From assembly GCA_037447655.1 (NCBI GenBank), contig JBBHKE010000827.1:155316-219315 (forward strand): 64,000 nucleotides of DNA, written 5' to 3'. Under the pieces are notes generated by a model. The model saw only the letters and a list, made by a program, of their open reading frames with translations. It searched no databases and had not been told where the DNA came from. Positions 57,546 to 64,000 of this stretch are shown in pieces. The position numbers and the translations under genes are program-made. Within the stretch, counting starts at the first letter, position 1. Every line of letters starts with the position of its first letter. This stretch comes from Zygnema cylindricum. Taxonomy: Eukaryota > Streptophyta > Zygnematophyceae > Zygnematales > Zygnemataceae.

Positions 57546-58205
57546 AGTCATCTTGGAATGTTTATGGACAGTGCTAAGGCTCCTTGTCAAGATTGCCGAC
57601 GTCATGTTGGAATGTTCATGGACAGTGCAAGGCTCCTTGTCAAGATTGCCGACGTCATGTTGGAATGTTCATGGACAGTGCAAGGCTCCTTGTCAAGATT
57701 GCCGACGTCAGCTTGGAATGTTTATGGACAGTGTAAGGCTCCTTGTCAAAATTGCTGACGTCATCTTGGAATGTTTATGGACAGTGCAAGGCTCCTTGTC
57801 AAGATTGCCGACGTCATGTTGGAATATTCATGGACAGTGCAATGTTCCTTGTCAAGATTGCCGACGTCATGTTGGAATATTCATGAACAGTGCAAGGCTC
57901 CTTGTCAAGATTGCCGACGCCATCTTGGAATGTTTATGGAAAGTGCTTAGGCTCCTTGTCAAGATTGCCGACGTCATGTTTGAATGTTCATGGACAGTGC
58001 AAGGCTCTTTGTCAAGATTGCCGACGTCATGTTTGAATGTTCATGGACAGTGCAAGGCTCTTTGTCAAGATTGCCGATGTCATGTTGGAATGTTCATGGA
58101 CAGTGCAAAGCTCCTTGTCAAGATTGCAGACGTCATGTTGGAATGTTCATGGACAGTGCAAGGCTCCTTGTCAAGATTGCCGACGTCATCTTAGAATGTT
58201 CATGA
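57546..58205 (+). repeat. 53 bp minisatellite, about 12 copies
   Basis: Unit ggctccttgtcaagattgcc-gacgtcatgttggaatgttc-atggacagtgcaa with point variants. The unit is not a multiple of three and has no stop in any + frame, which makes a 251-codon frame through it (57439-58194) that I regard as non-coding. Confidence 0.95.
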
Positions 58206-58654
58206 ACTGAATCAGTCGTTAATGGCAGTTCATCGTACGGCCATCACTTCCAGCTGGCCTTTTGCTGCTGGCCAATCTTATTATCGTTGTGTTACACCCA
58301 TGGCTGCCAGCTCTATGTATTCAGAAATAAGGTAAGGCTGCGGACGTATAAATACCTGTGAACAAGGACAAGATTTTTTTTATTTTTTCTTTTTTGCCTG
58401 AAATATTTTCCACTGTTGGCAAACAGTAAAGCGTATGTGATCCCTTTTTGTAATTATGCTTTTATCGTTTTATGTTCTGCAATTGTTGTTCCTAAATGTT
58501 GGTGTAATCATTCATCGCTGCCTAAATTTATTTGTCGTTTGTGATTTTTTTTGTCGTTTGTGAATTTATTTGTCGTGTCTGAAGCTATTTGTTCAGTGCG
58601 AATTCATGTCTTCTTTGTGAATTTACTTGTCATTGTCGAATTCAGTGGTTGCAG
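58206..58654. other. Sequence between minisatellite and first isocitrate dehydrogenase exon
   Basis: No first exon or transit peptide could be identified. T-rich, with short gtcgtttgtga repeats at 58528-58590. Confidence 0.4.
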
Positions 58655-61434
58655 GTATTACCAAAAAGGAAGACGAAACTCTTAAAGTCCCTGATTATCC
58701 AATAATTCCTTTCATAGAAGGAGACGGGATGGGACAGGACATATGGCAAATCATGTCTTTGATTCTGCGGTTGAGAGAGCCTATCAAGGTAAGAGGTGAA
58801 GTTGTGTACCTTTTCATCATTATTAGGCTGTGAATCATTTACAGGGTAAAGGAATTATTAGGGTGTGGTGTGTATTAGTGTTGTTAGTTGTTATTCTGTT
58901 CAGAATGACGTTGCTGGCTTTGAACTGATCAAAGAGTTAAAGCAAACAAAATAATTGGTGTTGTCGACGCTATTTCAGGTTTGAGGGGTAAACTTTAGGG
59001 GCGACGATATAGTGTCATTGGCGCTAATAACCATGCATGGTATTGCGTCCAAGGCTATGGCAAAAAAAAAACAAACAAACAAATAAAAAACAAAACTAAA
59101 ACAAAAAATTATCTACATTAAATCGTTTTCTGTCGCGCGGCTCATTATGCCACCTAACTATACAATGTTTTTAATACTAGTTTCTAATTTTGTGGTAAAA
59201 ATCACTCACTCGAGTTAGAATGATTAACTCTGGGAGTGTAATTATTTGCTATATATTGCGGAAGTGGATGACTGAATAACCTCCTTTTCTTTCATGGCTT
59301 TGGATCAAGGTCTTTGTCGGGTAGGATTGAAATTTTTTGAATAACGTCACATTAAATTGCGGTGTCTCAAACTTATTTTGGCTAATTATTTTTTGTTGAG
59401 GTTAATTACTCAACTTTGACAGGGAGTATTCGAAAGCTCCTTTTATTGTTCTTCATGGTGCTAACAAATAATTTGATCTCAATGCCACAATGCTTTACAA
59501 CGAGACTTCCCTCCCTCTCTTTTATTTTCTCATTGCTGTTATGCGGTTATTCATACGCTTGTTTTAATTTTTCCTTCATAAAAATCATTTTGCTCTTTAT
59601 TGAACAAAGAAGTGGAGGACGAGGTTTGTTTTAATTTGTTGCAGGAAAATCGTTTGGAAAGAAGTACTTGCCGGTGAAAAAGCGTTTGTACCAAAATGAG
59701 AATGGCTGCCCCGAGCAACTTTAGATGCCTTTCAACAACACTTAGTCGGCATCAAGGTGCAGTCTCGCTTAAAGTTTTAGCTTGTTTGTTTGAAAATTTC
59801 AAATGAAAAAAATGTTTATTATTATTATTATTGACAAAGGAGGTAATTGGTTTTTTCTCTTTTGTTTGCTTTAGAATAGAAAATTAAAAACCATGGTTTA
59901 AACGCTCTTGGCTAAATCAGGTAACTTGTTTTTGCTTTTTTTGTTTCGCGTAGAGTTTGTCGCGTTAATGTGGAGTAAGTCCCTGAAACTTAGTTCTATG
60001 ATGATGCTTTTCAAATGAGTTTTTTCTTGGATTCTTGGATTAGGTGAAAATTTGGAGAAAAAGTTTGGCCAGACGCGGTATAAAGAAAATCATTTCAAGA
60101 AGTTTGTAACTCTTCAGTATCGTTTGAACTGGATTTGTTAACTTCTTTCTGTTTTAATCCTGCCAGGGTCCTTTGACAACACCTATTGGAGGAGGCATTC
60201 GGTCTCTTAATGTGGCTCTGAGGCAGGAATTGGACCTTTATGTTTGTCTTCGGCCAGTTCGATGGTATACGGTGAGCTGCTTTATCCTTTACCGTTATCC
60301 TTTTTCGTTATCCTTTCTCGTTATCCTTTATTGTTATCCTTCATTGTTGTCCTTTTATGTTTTAAAAGCCTCACTTTTTTGTTATGAATAGCAAGCCGCA
60401 TAGCTTTGTATAATCCCACACAATGTTTTGAATTCAAAAACGCAGTTCGCAATTTAGTGTGGTGTGTGGTGCTGTAAGATTCACATATCGAAATAATGTT
60501 TTTTTTCGTTCTTTAGAGGACCAACCCTTATTTCTTCTTTTGATTTATGATTCATATTAAGAAGTCTGGAGTTTGATGGTGGTTGACGCATATGGCCGTA
60601 GTCTATAGAACATAATTTCAGTCATGTTTTTATGGCAATGCTATTTTGTGTTGCAAACTCTAATTCATGTTGTTGAAAGGAGTCCTTTTCGGTTTAGATA
60701 TGGGAATCTAACCGATTAACTACAGTACAGGATGAGGTGGTGATTTGGAATGTTCTTTTCATATGACAGGGTGTCCCATCTCCTGTGAAACGACCAGATG
60801 AAGTGAATATGCTCATTATCTGAAAGAATACAGAGGATGCCTATGCCGGCATTGAATTCCAGCATGGTACAGCTGAGGCTCAAACTTTTGCCAAATTTTT
60901 GCAAGAAAGCTTCCCAGACAGATTTAAAAAGGCGAGTTTTTCCCCCTTTCCTTGTCATTTCTTATTCAAAAGCTCTAGTTTAAATAGAGCATTTATATAT
61001 TTGTTTTTGCTACCTTCTGTTGCACCTTACTGAATTGAATTACTGGATTACTGAATTGAAAAAAGTGTGTAATTTGGCCTGCTGAAGGGATGATTACCAT
61101 GCCTTTTTGTTTCTAATTTGCTTTAGTTTCTCTCAAAAAATGTGTCAAAAACGTGGGTTTATGTGGAGAAGAGCCCTTTCGGAAAGGTCAATATGGAAAA
61201 ACTACTACAATTTTTATGTCATAGACATTCATGGTTTGATGTTAGTGTTTTTTTGTTTTTTTATGGTGGGACAGATCCGTTTTCCCCTTTCTTCTGGATT
61301 TGGAGTGAAACCTATTTCAGAGGAAGGCTCCAAGTGTTTGGTCTACGCGGCAATAAAATTTGCTTGGGCAAAAGGACGAAAAAAGTGTGACACTTGTCCA
61401 TAAGGTCAGCTTTTGACCTAAAAGCCTCTCGCTC

Positions 61435-61438
<4 letters not shown>

Positions 61439-61508
<70 letters not shown>
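61439..61508. repeat. (TC)n microsatellite in an isocitrate dehydrogenase intron
   Basis: About 70 bp of tctctc, followed by interrupted ct runs to 61600. Confidence 0.95.
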
Positions 61509-61511
<3 letters not shown>

Positions 61512-62530
61512 ATATTTCTCTTCCTGTCACCCTCTCCGACACTGTCTCTCTTGCTTTATCTCTCTCTCTCTCTCCTCTCTCTCACTCTCTCTCTCGCTCT
61601 GCATCTTTTTTTTTTTGTGCGCCCCACCTTTTGCTTGAGGAAACAGAAAGGCAAGAGGTTTTGGATGATACCTCTTACCAAAAAGAATTCGTATCTTCAA
61701 CCGCAAGAAGTTGAAATACGATTTTTCGGCTTACTTTCATTTTTCGGAAATCACTTTTTAGTTCACATCTCTTCTAGAATTTTGAATAACGGATTTGTTT
61801 GTACCGATCTTCAATTTTTCAGGTTTCTAAAGACGAAGCCCGAAGGTTGATTTGCGTTACAGTTTTCCCAAGGTCTTTATATTCAGTGTATGCATTTGTG
61901 TGAGAGTTGCAAAAACTCTTTAATGTAGTTTTTGCATTTGTTTGAAAGGAAAAACCCTTTTATTTAGTATGCATTTGTGCGAGGGTTGCAGAAACTGGTC
62001 TTTCATTAGATCATGGTCACTCTGTTTTTTAATTTCAAGCTTCCACTTGTCATCAATGTAAGTGGTATCGTAAAAAAATTTGTGTAAGTGAAATTAGAAA
62101 ATAGTAAGTGAATTTCTAAATAGGTTGAGGAGACTGCAACATATGGTGTTAAATGTTCATTGTGGGTTAAATGCAATTTGACAAGTTGTAGGGCTGAAAA
62201 AACAACACATGTTATTGTTTCTCTTGTTTTTGTTGCTTGTAGGGCAATATAAAGAAGTTTACTGAGGGCGCTTTTCGAGATTGGGGCTATGAAGTTGCGA
62301 GAGAAAATTTTCGAGAACAAATTATCACAGAGCAAGAAAGCTACATTTTGGAAAATAAAGATAGCAACTCACATATATCACCCGAGGTAAGTTTTCTACC
62401 TTTATTGGTACTTCTTTCAATCTTTCCCTATTAACTTTGGTTTTTGTACAGTTAATATTGTTCTTTCGTCAACTTAATTTTGCAAACCTCGATACTAAAA
62501 TAAACTTGGAGCAACTATCTAATACTCTAA

Positions 62531-62662
62531 TACTACCCTATGGTTAAGAGACTCGTATGGTTCACACCAGCTCCACTACTCTATGGTTAAGAGACTCGTA
62601 TGGTTCACACCAGCTCCACTACTCTATGGCTAAGAGACTCGTATGGTTCACACCAGCTCCTG
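62531..62662 (+). repeat. Three tandem copies of a roughly 47 bp unit in an intron
   Basis: (t)atggttaagagactcgtatg-gttcacaccagctccactactc repeated three times, with very few differences. Confidence 0.93.
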
Positions 62663-63586
62663 GATACGAGGAAAGGTAGCGTGGCTGCTTGTACATCCAC
62701 TTCTTTTTTAGCAATAGTTGTCATCCACACATATAAATTGCTCCATCATTGAAAGTAGTAATAAAATGACCCTAAAAGTGGCCTGATGGACCAATCCCCA
62801 GTACTTTGGGAGGTAGACAACCTATTCATGTTCATTGTGATACTGATGAGAGTCGTTGTTTTGGAAGTGGTGAGGTTTCTCCACATGATGATATCTTGTT
62901 GTAGATTGATAAGTTTTTTACACTATCGAAGTTTCACTCTTTTTGACAGTAAATTGTACATTTCGTACAGTTTTTTGAGTAATTGTACGTACGGCTACTC
63001 TGAAAACTGTATGATTCACCTTCAAAATCAGTGTATTTCTCTCTCGTGTAATTACCCCATGATTTTTATTGAGCTTTGATTCATCTTTGGCATACGACTG
63101 AACAGGAAAATGCCCAAATTTGGGGGCCTGGTTATGATCTTATGCCACCTAAACGGAAGGAGGAAATATGCAAAGAGGTGGAAGGTGTCTTGAAAGAGCT
63201 CCATGCCTCTCATGGAAATGGAAAATGGAAAAATAAACTTTTGATACGCGATGCAGTTGCTGATATTGCTCTTCAGCAGGTGAGTTGCTATTGGACATGT
63301 TTGTGGCATCATCATGAATGGACATTACTTTTTTCTTTGTTCTATTTCTTTTCTCGATACACTGCTAACAAACGACATTCTACCTTTTTTGTAAAGTGCT
63401 GAAATTTCAAATATGGATATTGAGATTCGTCTGTGCAAGTACTACGCCCAACAACTTTTGATGTTGTGGCAACACTAAATTTGAATGGGGATTATTTGAG
63501 CGATGCCTCAGCCGCACAGGTTGGTTTCCCTCTTTGTACTCTGGAGCTGTTTCAACTTCTTGTTTTAGAACTCTGGAAGGTTAATG

Positions 63587-63788
63587 TACACCATGTTGCT
63601 ATTTACGTTAATGTAATTATGGCCTTCAAACTTATTTTACTTCGTGCAACCTTGGATTATCAATCTGACGTCCGGTCCGGTCAGTCTGAGAAAAGACGGC
63701 TTCAAAGTGAAAATGGAACACACGTTCAGAGAGAAATACGAGTTCGAAGGCCAAAAACCATTAACACTAATAGCGATACATGGGTGTA
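63587..63788 (+). mobile_element. Mariner-like MITE in an isocitrate dehydrogenase intron
   Basis: TACACCATGTTGCTATT on the left, AATAGCGATACATGGGTGTA on the right, with inner GGCCTTCAAA / TTCGAAGGCC. TA borders. Same CACCGTG family as 38162-38369. The insertion lies between exons, so it need not disrupt splicing. Confidence 0.8.
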
Positions 63789-64000
63789 GTTTATCTTTGT
63801 TCTGTATTGATGTTTCTTTGTCAGTGAGGACTAGAATCAATTTGTTTTGGCATTCTTTTAATAAATTCTATTTATATGTGCTTCTCTTGTTCTGTAGGTG
63901 GGCGGAATAGGCATTGCTCTAGGTGGCATTATCAACTATGAGACAGGCCACGCCATATTTGAAGCGACACATGGCACCGCACCAAAATATGCAAATCAGG

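Larger units (their letters stand above)
58655..64000 (+). pseudogene. icd: Bacterial-type (Icd-like) NADP isocitrate dehydrogenase gene, intron-containing, with lesions; continues past the window
   Basis: Exons: 58655-58788, 59645-59756, 60167-60271, 60770-60931, 61275-61404, 62243-62386, 63106-63279, 63439-63519, 63898-64000+. The protein follows E. coli Icd closely: [11 protein letters not shown]; substrate loop [13 protein letters not shown] and RPVRWY (Ser113, Asn115, Arg119, Arg129 equivalents); NTEDAYAGIE (Tyr160); [14 protein letters not shown] (Lys230); IRDAVADIALQQ (Asp283); [14 protein letters not shown] (Asp307, Asp311); [10 protein letters not shown] (His339, Lys344, Tyr345, the NADP type). 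It would oxidatively decarboxylate isocitrate to 2-oxoglutarate. Lesions seen: frame change near 58746 (DIW then [13 protein letters not shown] in another frame); one A missing at 59646; TGA at 59697; TGA at 60821 replacing an Arg; GC instead of GT donor at 60932; one extra A near 61384; acceptor AG read as AA before 63439. No 5' exon or targeting peptide was found. So this copy is probably a recent pseudogene. Confidence 0.88.

Noticed and set aside
57439-58194. 251-codon ORF taken as a Cys-rich protein gene
   Set aside because: It consists wholly of the 53 bp minisatellite, which lacks stops in any frame; there is no motif and the codons drift between frames.
1-64000. CRISPR array, bacterial operons or rRNA genes
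   Set aside because: No regularly spaced repeats with unique spacers, no Shine-Dalgarno-linked gene trains and no rRNA signature; tandem arrays here are head-to-tail minisatellites.

Overview
The window is nuclear DNA of a eukaryote of the green plant lineage, most likely a streptophyte (alga or early land-plant type); the species cannot be named from the sequence. The reasons are spliceosomal introns with GT..AG borders, a leucine-rich-repeat gene built from 72-75 bp exons, a plant-type CBBY exon, a LURP-one-related (tubby-fold) gene, Ty1/Copia elements, several families of plant-like TIR elements, and no bacterial operon structure. Genes are few and intron-rich. Most of the window is transposon debris, AT-rich intergenic DNA and simple repeats.

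Layout. 1-4601: 3' part of a Copia retrotransposon (pol and 3' LTR) with two in-frame TAG codons. 4602-10680: mostly featureless, with one acidic hypothetical ORF. 10688-14217 (-): LRR protein gene in small exons. 14218-26600: intergenic DNA with several MITE families and the first copy of a 2.42 kb direct duplication. 26907-30286 (-): a four-exon gene for an unrecognised Ser-rich, disordered protein, reconstructed here by phase-consistent splicing. 31179-31942: hAT-like MITEs. 32480-33600: 3' end of a non-LTR retrotransposon. 34211-34427 (-): terminal exon of a CBBY-like phosphatase. 35131-37550: second copy of the duplication, embedded in a nested hAT/Harbinger/mariner insertion that can be resolved to its 8 bp target site. 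39466-42476 (+): LURP-one-related gene with a TATA box. 45948-47608 (-) and 49056-50625 (+): head-to-head inverted pair of genes whose product carries a PNRC/Edc1-type mRNA-decapping motif. 50695-53145: second Copia relic and a 106 bp tandem array. 53571-58205: cluster of solo LTRs of the first Copia family, each with an antisense tRNA-like module, ending in a 53 bp minisatellite. 58655-64000 (+): exons of a bacterial-type isocitrate dehydrogenase with several lesions, running off the window.

The host genes do not form one pathway. Recurring themes are recent rearrangement (direct and inverted duplications, nested transposons, local tandem duplications at exon borders) and single-base indels in homopolymer runs. 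The indels are either decay or assembly error. The most interesting observations are the tRNA-like modules inside the LTRs, the inverted gene pair able to form long dsRNA, the nested transposon stack that sets the direction of a segmental duplication, and the intron-containing Icd-type isocitrate dehydrogenase.
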